DNA of 64,000 nucleotides from Pseudomonas sp. UYIF39 (GTDB lineage Bacteria; Pseudomonadota; Gammaproteobacteria; Pseudomonadales; Pseudomonadaceae). The notes below the pieces were generated by a model, which had not been told where the DNA came from, did not search any database, and saw nothing but the letters and a program-made list of their open reading frames with translations. Each line of letters begins with the position of its first letter. Position 1 is the stretch's first letter. Positions 1 to 6,585 of this stretch are shown one piece after another. The position numbers and the translations under genes are program-made. The stretch is from positions 186,001 through 250,000 of the forward strand of contig NZ_JALBYU010000003.1 of assembly GCF_029963765.1 (NCBI RefSeq), in the 5' to 3' direction.

Positions 1-265
1 GCAATTCGACTTCACGGCGTACAGCGGCCAGGTCAGCTTGTTTAGCGGCATTCGCCTGGCCCAGATCACCAATCTCATCGCGACAGGCTTCGAGTTGTGC
101 GTTCAATCCATCCTGGGCCAGATGGGCCGTAGCCAGACGCTCTTCCAGCAGTGCAACCTCTGACTGCGTGGCGCTCGCTCGCCGTTGAAGTTGCCAGGCC
201 AGTACCAGTAACGGCAGCGCAGCGCCCGCCAGACCGAGCAATGCGCTGGTCAAGTCCATAGCCAT
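1..265 (-). CDS. rmuC: DNA recombination protein RmuC, N-terminal part (runs off the window edge)
   Basis: The visible 88 codons begin MAMDLTSALLGLAGAALP, giving an N-terminal membrane anchor (about residues 3-24) followed by a Gln/Glu/Ala-rich coiled coil. This is the layout of RmuC, a nuclease-like protein that limits recombination between inverted repeats; the catalytic-like domain would lie beyond the window. AGGAG at 271-275 is placed five bases before the ATG at 263-265, which favours this start over the next ATG (257-259). The identification rests only on the anchor plus coiled coil and on recall of Pseudomonas RmuC, so another anchored coiled-coil protein is possible. Confidence 0.7.
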   Translation of the reverse strand, partial: MAMDLTSALLGLAGAALPLLVLAWQLQRRASATQSEVALLEERLATAHLAQDGLNAQLEACRDEIGDLGQANAAKQADLAAVRREVEL

Positions 266-326
266 AGCCACTCCTGCCAATGAAATAAAACTTGAAGGTT
301 AACCAAGGCGTCAGGTCTTGGACAGC

Positions 327-650
327 TCAGTCTTCGATCAGCCCAAGTTCTTGCTGGGCGCGCCGATCCCCTGCCCGCGCGGCAGAACGCAGAAGGTCTT
401 GACCAATACGACGGTCCCGGGCATTCCCGCATTCACGGCACATCAGCTGACCGAGACGGCTTTGCGCGGCCACGACCCCTTCCCGGGCTGGCTGCTTGAG
501 CAAACTTCCGGCGAAGTGTTTGACGTTGGGGTTTTCGCCCAGACGCGGACTGTCCAGCAGCCACTCAGCCACACGCATCGAAAAGCGCTTGGGCGGGGTA
601 ATGCTGGGAGGTGTGGAGGTTGCAGAGACTGATGCTGAGCGAAACTTCAT
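327..650 (-). CDS. Sel1-like repeat protein, small
   Basis: A 107-residue protein starting MKFRSASVSATSTPP. The C-terminal half (AAQSRLGQLMCRECG ... DLLRSAARAGDRRAQQELG) matches the alpha-helical Sel1/TPR-like repeat pattern, with the typical AAxxGxxxAQxxLG spacing. Such short Sel1 proteins usually act as interaction scaffolds; no partner is visible here. The open frame extends upstream to 758 but that extension has no conserved look. No clear ribosome site precedes the ATG at 650, and an internal ATG (MRVAEWLLD) is a possible alternative start. Function unknown. Confidence 0.6.
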   Translation of the reverse strand: MKFRSASVSATSTPPSITPPKRFSMRVAEWLLDSPRLGENPNVKHFAGSLLKQPAREGVVAAQSRLGQLMCRECGNARDRRIGQDLLRSAARAGDRRAQQELGLIED

Positions 651-754
651 AAAGCACTGTGGGGCAGATCGGAAGGCGCGCCACTCTACTCTTTTTTTCT
701 TACAGGTAAAGCCTAAAAAAACCCGGCACGCCCGTCCTAGAGCAAGCGCTCGGG

Positions 755-792
755 ACAATCCACAGAAGCTGTGGATAACTCAGTGGACAACC
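755..792. other. Cluster of DnaA-box-like 9-mers
   Basis: A perfect consensus DnaA box, TTATCCACA, lies on the minus strand at 770-778. A CAATCCACA-type near-match lies at 757-765 on the plus strand, and GTGGACAA follows at 783-790. Three related sites in under 40 bases, in a non-coding AT-richer stretch, are unlikely to be coding remnants. There is no dnaA, dnaN or rpmH nearby, so this is not called an origin. Confidence 0.4.
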
Positions 793-885
793 GCCCTTGA
801 ACTCTCGCAAAGCCCTATGGAATGGGGCTCGCAGTCAAACTGACGATTTTTTCACCAGTAAAAAAAAGCGATGTTTTTCATTGAC

Positions 886-1013
886 TTAAATTTTAGTTGC
901 AGGCACCCACTGCGTTTGAAGGGATGATGACAGCGGCGTGACACCCGCCGCCACTTATGTGCACAAGTCCCTTCGAGGCAGTTATATCGATGCGCCGTTT
1001 CGGCGCATTTTTT
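886..1013 (+). ncRNA. Candidate structured small RNA with its own terminator
   Basis: Between 918 and 974 the strand folds into an outer stem GAAGGG (918-923) with CCCTTC (969-974). It encloses two hairpins: GCGGCG/CGCCGC (933-938 with 946-951) and ACTT/AAGT (953-956 with 965-968). A Rho-independent terminator follows: TGCGCC-GTTTC-GGCGCA and six T (991-1013). A TTGACT hexamer at 881-886 is a possible -35, but no good -10 is seen, so the 5' end is a guess. No open frame with a ribosome site lies inside. The family is not recognised. Confidence 0.42.
991..1013 (+). terminator. Rho-independent terminator of the candidate small RNA
   Basis: Six perfect GC-rich pairs (TGCGCC with GGCGCA), a five-base loop and a run of six T. 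It cannot end the Sel1-type gene, which is transcribed the other way, so it implies a plus-strand transcript starting upstream. Confidence 0.75.
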
Positions 1014-1072
1014 GCCTGCACCTGGGGATAAACCTTGGCAAACCGGTGATCCAGGCTGGTCCTGGCCCGATG

Positions 1073-1137
1073 AGCCATGACTACCAATAGTCGGAATTTG
1101 TGCTATTACAGGGCAAGTCTGCGGGTCATGGCTTTTT
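1073..1137 (+). repeat. Long stem-loop ending in a T tract
   Basis: AGCCATGAC (1073-1081) pairs perfectly with GTCATGGCT (1125-1133), and five T follow (1133-1137). The 43-base loop is long for a simple terminator. It may be a second terminator, an attenuator or part of a structured leader for the gene at 1643. Confidence 0.4.
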
Positions 1138-1642
1138 CCGAGCGCCAATCCGGACGTTGAATGAGGGCGTTCAGAGAACTTTTTTGCTAACACACTTCCC
1201 TTCAGCAATTCAATCCGTTAGTATCCGCAGCGTTAGTACCAAGCTGAAAGTCAATTCTGGTCGAACAAATCCCCCCGGTCAGCCTTCCCAAAGGAAGCCT
1301 CCACCGACAAAGCGGGATCGACCACCTCGATGGTTTCCAGGTAAACCTTGCGTCAACACAGCCTTTGAATCGAAAGCAAAGGGTGTTGCGAAGCTCACTT
1401 ACTCTGACCGAACCAACCTGCAAATTGATCAGGATCTTCACCCTGGGCCCAGAACCTTTGCCCTTGATGTGTTGCCTGCCCTCCTAAGTACCTACCTGCC
1501 AGCCCAAGCGCGCCAATTTATCAGCGCTTCAAACTGGCTGCTTTGTTCCAGTCGGGTTCTTCGTTCGACCAATGGTGGTCGTCGTCACTGGAACGTTTTA
1601 ACTTTGCACGGTTCTTATCCGTGTCGCTTGTAGGAACACCCA
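1138..1642. other. Non-coding stretch, no gene recognised
   Basis: About 500 bases without a convincing gene. The only long frame (from 1100) has atypical composition, no ribosome site and no recognisable domain. The stretch could be a long leader for the plus-strand gene at 1643, since no promoter could be placed immediately before that gene. Confidence 0.5.
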
Positions 1643-1873
1643 ATGACTATGTCTACTCAAATCCACACTCAGGATGCCATTCGCACCCTAACCAATGCTT
1701 TTGCACCAATGAACTGCCTGATCATGGCTGCTCGCAAAGGCTGCTTCAGCTTCACCCTGGTCAACGAACACGGCATCGCTCGTCACAGCGAACGCCTGTA
1801 CCCCGATCAATACTCCAGCGCCGAGCCGCTGCAGGCCGTGATCGAGCGTACCCGTCAGGCACTGGTTGCCTGA
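1643..1873 (+). CDS. Conserved Pseudomonas hypothetical protein, 76 residues
   Basis: Starts MTMSTQIHTQDAIRTL after a TAGGA ribosome site and ends ERTRQALVA. It is a small soluble protein with no signal peptide and no recognised domain. The middle (CLIMAARKGCFSFTLVNEHGIARHSERLYP) alternates hydrophobic residues as a beta hairpin would, and the ends look helical. The second Met (MSTQ) is an alternative start. It stands alone between a long upstream non-coding region and its own terminator. It resembles uncharacterised proteins seen across Pseudomonas, but no function can be given. Confidence 0.7.
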   Translation: MTMSTQIHTQDAIRTLTNAFAPMNCLIMAARKGCFSFTLVNEHGIARHSERLYPDQYSSAEPLQAVIERTRQALVA

Positions 1874-1897
1874 TACGCCAGAAAGTCTGAAAACCTC

Positions 1898-1927
1898 AAA
1901 AGCCTCGCTTAAAAAGCGGGGCTTTTT
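1898..1927 (+). terminator. Rho-independent terminator
   Basis: AAGCCTCGCTT pairs with AAGCGGGGCTT (one G-T wobble) and runs into TTTTT, 25 bases after the stop of the 76-residue gene. Confidence 0.85.
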
Positions 1928-1975
1928 ATTGCCCGATATTTCTCTTTTCGCTGCCACAGCCTAAGCACTAACCGA

Positions 1976-1988
1976 TATAACGGTTATA
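1976..1988. promoter_or_regulatory. Perfect palindrome TATAAC-G-GTTATA
   Basis: A 13-base palindrome in the 220-base gap before the gene at 2149. It is flanked by AACCG/CGGTT, which also form an overlapping inverted repeat (1970-1985). It looks like a regulator site or part of a promoter; no regulator can be assigned. Confidence 0.35.
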
Positions 1989-2148
1989 ACTCGCAGCCGG
2001 AAATATTTTAAAAACAGGCCTTTACGGCGCGAATATGACACTACACTTCAACTCAAGCGGCTTGTTCCGCTTCCGGCGAGCCTGATTCGATTCACTGCTG
2101 CCAATGCCCCTTCAGGTATCGCCGACCATTTGATGTTGCGAGGGCTTT

Positions 2149-2631
2149 ATGGGTATCGCTGCCAGCGAACTGTGCCGTTATGTGATCCGCCCGACATTGA
2201 TCTACCTCGGGCGCCATAGCGCAACTGCCGAATCCCTGCTGCTGGGCGTCGCCGCCAGCCAGTCAGCCCTTGGAACTGCCCTGCATGACCGCCGTGGACA
2301 CGGCCTGTATCGAATCGCCGAACCCCGCCATCAAGCACTTTGGGACCACTACCTGGCACTTGACCCGGAACGCGCAAGCCTGGTTCGCGGCCTGGCCAGC
2401 CAACATGCGTTCCTGAGTGGTCCGCACCTCGAATTGACCGTCAACCTGCGTTACGCCACAGCCATCGCCTGGCTGCTGGTAGAAGAACAGAACACCCCCC
2501 TCCCCGAAGCAGACGACCTACTGGGAATGGCCCGCATCTGGCGCCAGATCTTCCAGCCTCAAGGACGCCTGAGAGACTTCACCTGCGCCTGGCAAACCTG
2601 TGTTTCACCGCTGAATCAGGTCGCCTGCTGA
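2149..2631 (+). CDS. Conserved hypothetical protein (counterpart of PA1289)
   Basis: A 160-residue, Ala/Leu-rich, mainly helical protein starting MGIAASELCRYVIRPTL after GAGGG. No signal peptide or catalytic motif is seen. Its place directly upstream of a FadL-type porin and near the peroxidase/MFS/MarR genes is the gene order I recall for PA1285-PA1289 of P. aeruginosa, where it is uncharacterised. It ends 146 bases before the porin gene, so co-transcription is possible but not shown. Function unknown. Confidence 0.75.
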   Translation: MGIAASELCRYVIRPTLIYLGRHSATAESLLLGVAASQSALGTALHDRRGHGLYRIAEPRHQALWDHYLALDPERASLVRGLASQHAFLSGPHLELTVNLRYATAIAWLLVEEQNTPLPEADDLLGMARIWRQIFQPQGRLRDFTCAWQTCVSPLNQVAC

Positions 2632-2776
2632 TCTGCTGTTTCCACAAGATCGCGCAACTGCTGCGATTTTGGTCGGATTGTCCTACAAAACCGCTCTAAA
2701 TCAACGCATACAGCCTATAGCGCTGGGACGAAAATGTTGGTAATTTTCGCCCCGGTGATCATCAGGAGTTCTAATA

Positions 2777-4063
2777 ATGAAAAAAGTAATGCTCAAAACC
2801 ACCCTTAGCCTCGCCGTTACCTTGGCATCCACCCAAATCTTCGCAAGTGGCTTTGCCCTTAACGAACAAAGCATCAGCGGGATGGGGACAGGTTTTGCGG
2901 GGCGCTCTTCATCTGCCGATGATGCAAGTACAGTTTTTGGCAACCCTGCCGGTATGGCCCGCCTCAAAGGCCAACAAATCACTGGCGGTATCGCAGCGAT
3001 CGACGCCTCGACCGATATCAGCGATACCAGCGGCCGTTCAAGCGGAACCAACAAAGGCGATATGGTTCCGTTCACTACAGTACCGATGGGTTTCTATACA
3101 AATAAAATCAACGATGAATGGGCTTTTGGTTTGGGTGTCTACGCTCCGTTCGGGCTGATCACCGACTACGAAAACGGCTTTCAGGGCCGCGCTTTCGGCA
3201 GCAAGAGCGAAGTCAAAGTCGTCACTTTGCAGCCAACCGTCAGCTACGCTTTCAACGATAAAGTTTCGATCGGTTTTGGCCCTACCATCAACCGGATTTC
3301 CGGCACCCTGGAATCGGACATTGCTCTCCCTATCCCCCGGACTGGTGACAACAATGTGGAGATCAAGGGCGACGATACGGCCTTGGGCTTCAACGCCGGC
3401 ATCCTGGTGCAAGCCACCGACACCACTCGCGTGGGCCTGACCTATCACTCGAAAGTGAACTACAAGCTCGACGGCCACACCAATGTGACTGCCGGCGCTG
3501 GCGTGCCACCTCAACTGCTCAAATCCAACCGTTACGATGCCTCGCTGAAGATCGAAACACCTGAGTCCTATGACCTTTCCGTGACTCAAGATATGAATGA
3601 TGCTTGGAAGCTCTATGCCGGTGCTACCTGGACTCGGTGGAGCCGCCTGAAAGACATCACGGTCAACAACGAAGGCGTAACCGCACCTAGCGGTGGTGCC
3701 CTCGCCCCACAAATCCTTGGCACCATCAAGGAAGACCAAAACTGGCATGACACCTGGGCCTACGCCGTGGGTACTTCCTACCAGCTGAACAAGCAGTGGG
3801 TACTGCGTACCGGTCTCTCCTTTGACCAGTCGCCCACCAACAACACTGATCGTTCGCCACGCATTCCTACCGGCGACCGGACCATCTTCAGTGTCGGTGC
3901 GGGCTTCAACCCAACCGACGACTGGACCATTGATGTGGCTTACTCTTACCTCAAGGAAGAATCTGTCACTGTCAACCGCGCTAACGCTTTGGGTCAGTCC
4001 TACAACGCCAAGTACGAAAACAGTGCGAACGGTTTCGGTGTCGGTGCGACCTACCGCTTCTGA
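2777..4063 (+). CDS. Outer-membrane transport protein of the FadL/OmpP1/TodX family
   Basis: A 428-residue beta-barrel protein that takes up long-chain fatty acids or other hydrophobic compounds. A signal peptide of about 23 residues (MKKVMLKTTLSLAV... IFA) is followed by SGFALNEQS and an N-terminal hatch containing the family's NPAGM motif. Alternating amphipathic strands follow, and the chain ends in the aromatic GATYRF typical of outer-membrane barrels. AGGAG is well placed before the ATG. The following terminator also serves the convergent peroxidase gene. The substrate cannot be told from sequence; FadL itself and aromatic-hydrocarbon porins share this fold. Confidence 0.93.
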   Translation: MKKVMLKTTLSLAVTLASTQIFASGFALNEQSISGMGTGFAGRSSSADDASTVFGNPAGMARLKGQQITGGIAAIDASTDISDTSGRSSGTNKGDMVPFTTVPMGFYTNKINDEWAFGLGVYAPFGLITDYENGFQGRAFGSKSEVKVVTLQPTVSYAFNDKVSIGFGPTINRISGTLESDIALPIPRTGDNNVEIKGDDTALGFNAGILVQATDTTRVGLTYHSKVNYKLDGHTNVTAGAGVPPQLLKSNRYDASLKIETPESYDLSVTQDMNDAWKLYAGATWTRWSRLKDITVNNEGVTAPSGGALAPQILGTIKEDQNWHDTWAYAVGTSYQLNKQWVLRTGLSFDQSPTNNTDRSPRIPTGDRTIFSVGAGFNPTDDWTIDVAYSYLKEESVTVNRANALGQSYNAKYENSANGFGVGATYRF

Positions 4064-4090
4064 CGGTTCCTCACTCGCCGCCTGAATTGA

Positions 4091-4127
4091 AAAAGCCCCG
4101 CTCTCTTGTACAGAGGCGGGGCTTTTT
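4091..4127. terminator. Bidirectional terminator between the porin and peroxidase genes
   Basis: AAAAGCCCCGC with CTCT, a short loop, then AGAG and GCGGGGCTTTTT. A-rich and T-rich flanks allow use from both convergent genes. Confidence 0.9.
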
Positions 4128-4139
4128 AACGGGTGTCGA

Positions 4140-4691
4140 TCAGGGTTGCGAGGCCAGGGCTTTCTCCACCGCAGCGATGAACTCGGGATCGTCAGGCGTG
4201 GTCAGGCTGGAGAAATTGGCGATCACCTTGCCCTTGCGATCGACCACGTACTTGTAGAAGTTCCACTTCGGCGCGGTGCTCTGCTTGGCGATGATCTTGA
4301 ACAAGTGAGTCGCGTCATCACCGCGGACTTTCTGCGGTTCAGTCATGGTGAACGTCACGCCGTAGTTCACGTAGCAGACCTTGGCAGTCTCTTCGCCATC
4401 CTTGGACTCTTGCTTGAAGTCGTTGGACGGAACGCCAATGACTTCCAGCCCCTGATCCTTGTAACGCTGATTAAGCGCCTCAAGGCTTTTGAACTGCGGG
4501 GCGAAACCACAGAAGCTCGCGGTATTGACCACCACCAGCGGTTTGCCAGCGAAGCGCTGGCACAGGTCGATGGATTCCTTGGCGCGCAGCTTCGGCAACG
4601 AGCCTTGCAACAGGTCCGGGCACTCTGCCGCTTGAGCCAATCCACTAAACGCTACCAGTAACGCGGGAACTGCGAGCCAACGCATCAGCAT
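4140..4691 (-). CDS. Periplasmic glutathione peroxidase-family protein
   Basis: A thiol peroxidase of the GPx family that would reduce hydroperoxides. With the start at [12 protein letters not shown] (preceded by AAGGA nine bases upstream), a signal peptide ends near QAAECPD, so the enzyme is exported. The peroxidatic Cys is in [12 protein letters not shown] (Cys in place of selenocysteine) and the Trp of the active site is in PKWNFYKY. The usual Gln-containing loop (CNQFGxQEP) reads [12 protein letters not shown], so the classical Gln is not at its normal place. It lies 55 bases after the 40-residue membrane peptide gene and is probably in the MFS transcript. The frame extends upstream to 4757 without a ribosome site. 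Confidence 0.9.
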   Translation of the reverse strand: MLMRWLAVPALLVAFSGLAQAAECPDLLQGSLPKLRAKESIDLCQRFAGKPLVVVNTASFCGFAPQFKSLEALNQRYKDQGLEVIGVPSNDFKQESKDGEETAKVCYVNYGVTFTMTEPQKVRGDDATHLFKIIAKQSTAPKWNFYKYVVDRKGKVIANFSSLTTPDDPEFIAAVEKALASQP

Positions 4692-4746
4692 GTCGGTGCA
4701 TCCTTGAGAAATCGTCAAAACCGAAGTTACTCGCCCTCCTATCCTG

Positions 4747-4869
4747 CTAGCAAGCACCCATGCCCAGTTGCATCAACGCCAGCCCGCCCTGATGCCAGCC
4801 CCACCATGACAGGGCCAGCAGCAAGGCGCAGACAGCGATGACAGCGATCCGCGGCCAGAGACTGTTCAT
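4747..4869 (-). CDS. 40-residue single-span membrane peptide
   Basis: An open frame reading [19 protein letters not shown] then [10 protein letters not shown] and ending MGAC. Its ATG overlaps the TGA of the MFS gene as ATGA, the usual sign of translational coupling. One hydrophobic segment (about residues 8-22) is followed by a Trp-rich interface (SWWGW). It is too short for most gene callers. The coupling suggests a partner or accessory peptide of the transporter, but nothing in the sequence proves this. Function unknown. Confidence 0.62.
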   Translation of the reverse strand: MNSLWPRIAVIAVCALLLALSWWGWHQGGLALMQLGMGAC

Positions 4870-6074
4870 ATCGCACTCATCTGTGTTTGCAGACGCGCCA
4901 CCGGCTGCTCACGCACCGGCCAGTTCAGGGCTGCTGCCAACAGGCTCAAGAGAATCGCTACCTGCCAGATCAAGTCATAGCTCCCGGTTCGGTCGTACAC
5001 CACCCCGCCCAACCAGCCGCCGAGGAACGATCCGAGCTGGTGAAACAGGAAAACAATCCCACCGAGCATGGACAGATTTCGCACGCCGAACAAGGTCGCG
5101 ACGGTGCCGTTGGTCAAGGGCACGGTCGACAGCCACAGGAAACCCATCGCCATGCCAAACAGGTAAGCGGTGGTCGTCGTGACCGGTGCCCACAGGAACA
5201 ATCCGATCACCACGGCCCGCAGCAGATACAGGCCGGTGAGCAAACGTGGCTTGGACATCCGTCCGCCAAGCCAGCCTGCCGTGTAGGTACCGAAAATATT
5301 GAACAGCCCGATCAGCGCCAGCACCGTCGTACCGACGCTCGCCGGGAGATGCTGATCCACCAGATAAGCCGGTAAATGCACGCCGATGAATACCACCTGG
5401 AAGCCGCAAACAAAAAAGCCGAACGCCAGCAGCCAGAACCCCGAATGGGAACAGGCCTCGCGCAGGGCTTCGGACAGTGTTTGCTCATGGCCGAACACCG
5501 GTAGCGGCTTGTCCTTGAGCATGCTCACCAACGGCACAATCAGCGCCACCAGCATACCCAACACCAGCAATGCCGCTGACCAACCCAGCCAGCCAATCAA
5601 CCCCAGCGTACCGGGCACCATGGCGAATTGACCGAAAGAGCCGGCAGCGCTGGCAATGCCCATGCCCATGCTGCGTTTCTCTGGCGGCACTACGCGGCCG
5701 ACCACGCCAAGGATCACCGAGAAGGAGGTGCCGGACAGACCGATGCCGATCAACAGACCGGCACTCAGGGACAAGGTCACGGCGGAATCCGACAGGCCCA
5801 TGCACACTAGACCCACCGCATACAGGACACCGCCGATCAGCACCACTTTCGCGGCGCCAAAGCGGTCGGCCAGCGCGCCCGTGAATGGCTGCGCCAGGCC
5901 CCAGATCAGGTTCTGCAAGGCAATGGCGAAGGCAAACGTCTCACGTCCCCAACCGAATTCGGCACTCATCGGCGCCAGAAACAGCCCGAAGCCGTGTCTG
6001 ACGCCCAAGGACAACGCGAGAATCAGCGCACTCCCCAACAAAACCCAACCGCACGTACGCCACATCGATGTCAT
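4866..6074 (-). CDS. Major facilitator superfamily transporter
   Basis: A 402-residue, twelve-span secondary transporter of the inner membrane, starting MTSMWRTCGWVLLGSAL. GGAG is well placed before the ATG at 6074, and the frame's longer upstream extension would be cytosolic and basic. The pattern GxxxD/R-x-G (GALADRFGAAKV) between spans 2 and 3 is the MFS signature, and the overall look is closest to the monocarboxylate/oxalate-formate type. The substrate is unknown. A perfect palindrome (6089-6106) just upstream matches the one at the marR promoter, so the neighbouring MarR regulator very probably represses it. Its stop overlaps the start of the 40-residue peptide. Confidence 0.88.
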   Translation of the reverse strand: MTSMWRTCGWVLLGSALILALSLGVRHGFGLFLAPMSAEFGWGRETFAFAIALQNLIWGLAQPFTGALADRFGAAKVVLIGGVLYAVGLVCMGLSDSAVTLSLSAGLLIGIGLSGTSFSVILGVVGRVVPPEKRSMGMGIASAAGSFGQFAMVPGTLGLIGWLGWSAALLVLGMLVALIVPLVSMLKDKPLPVFGHEQTLSEALREACSHSGFWLLAFGFFVCGFQVVFIGVHLPAYLVDQHLPASVGTTVLALIGLFNIFGTYTAGWLGGRMSKPRLLTGLYLLRAVVIGLFLWAPVTTTTAYLFGMAMGFLWLSTVPLTNGTVATLFGVRNLSMLGGIVFLFHQLGSFLGGWLGGVVYDRTGSYDLIWQVAILLSLLAAALNWPVREQPVARLQTQMSAI

Positions 6075-6088
6075 TCTTATTCTCCGGT

Positions 6089-6106
6089 AGCGGGTATATA
6101 CCCGCT
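6089..6106. promoter_or_regulatory. MarR-type operator upstream of the MFS gene
   Basis: AGCGGGTATATACCCGCT is a perfect 18-base palindrome lying 15 bases before the MFS start codon. Fifteen of the central sixteen bases recur at 6535-6550 in front of marR. TATATA/TATACC within it can serve as a -10, so binding would block RNA polymerase. Confidence 0.75.
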
Positions 6107-6126
6107 TAAGATCGGAAAAACCGGCA

Positions 6127-6531
6127 TCACGCCAGTTCGTCCAGCAGTCGCAGCAAGGTTTCGCGTTTCTCGGCACCCAGACGGTCAATCAACCGCTGTT
6201 GCGCCGCTTCCCAGGCTGGCAAGGCGGCTTTCAGGCGCTCAGTACCCGCCTCGGTGAGCATGACGATGCGGTTACGCATGTCTTCGCCCTCGACCAGCGT
6301 CAGCAGGCCTTCACCTTCCAGCACCCGCAGATTGCGCCCCAAGGTGCTGCGATCCAGCCCCATGGCCTCGGCCAACGTGGAAATACTCGGTTTATCCAGA
6401 CGCTGCAAATTACACAGCAGAGAATACTGGGCGACGTTGATCCCGAAGCCATCGAGAGCGCCGTCGTAATGCCTGCTGACGCCACGGGCGGCGCGACGCA
6501 GGTTGATGCATAAACATTGGGAGTCGAGCAT
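6127..6531 (-). CDS. MarR-family transcriptional regulator
   Basis: A 134-residue winged-helix repressor. Residues about 30-95 form the DNA-binding domain (AQYSLLCNLQRL ... STLAEAMGLDRSTLGRNLRVLEGEGLL, then the wing RNRIVMLTEAG). It starts MLDSQCLCINLRRAARG; the Cys residues near the N-terminus (SQCLCIN) could sense oxidants, which would fit the linked glutathione peroxidase, but this is inference. No ribosome site precedes the ATG, and a promoter 6 bases upstream predicts a leaderless message. It sits just upstream of the MFS-peptide-peroxidase unit and shares its operator. Confidence 0.9.
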   Translation of the reverse strand: MLDSQCLCINLRRAARGVSRHYDGALDGFGINVAQYSLLCNLQRLDKPSISTLAEAMGLDRSTLGRNLRVLEGEGLLTLVEGEDMRNRIVMLTEAGTERLKAALPAWEAAQQRLIDRLGAEKRETLLRLLDELA

Positions 6532-6534
6532 GGT

Positions 6535-6566
6535 GCGTGTATATACCCGCGGTTGTGTTAAATCAA
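6535..6566 (-). promoter_or_regulatory. marR promoter with overlapping operator
   Basis: On the minus strand TTGATT (6561-6566), a 17-base spacer and TATACA (6538-6543) form a good sigma-70 promoter. The -10 lies inside GCGTGTATATACCCGC (6535-6550), a one-mismatch copy of the palindrome at 6090-6105. The expected start point falls at or within a base or two of the ATG (6529-6531). Confidence 0.65.
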
Positions 6567-6585
6567 GTTACATGATGTGGGAAGT

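Noticed and set aside
881..909. Sigma-54 promoter before the candidate small RNA
   Set aside because: The GG and GC dinucleotides in AGGCACCCACTGC are eight bases apart instead of ten.
755..1013. Possible replication origin
   Set aside because: DnaA boxes are present, but there is no dnaA/dnaN/rpmH neighbourhood, no AT-rich unwinding repeats, and too few boxes.
1100..1633. 177-residue open frame in the non-coding stretch
   Set aside because: No ribosome site, composition unlike neighbouring genes (many Pro/Ser/Arg), no recognisable domain.
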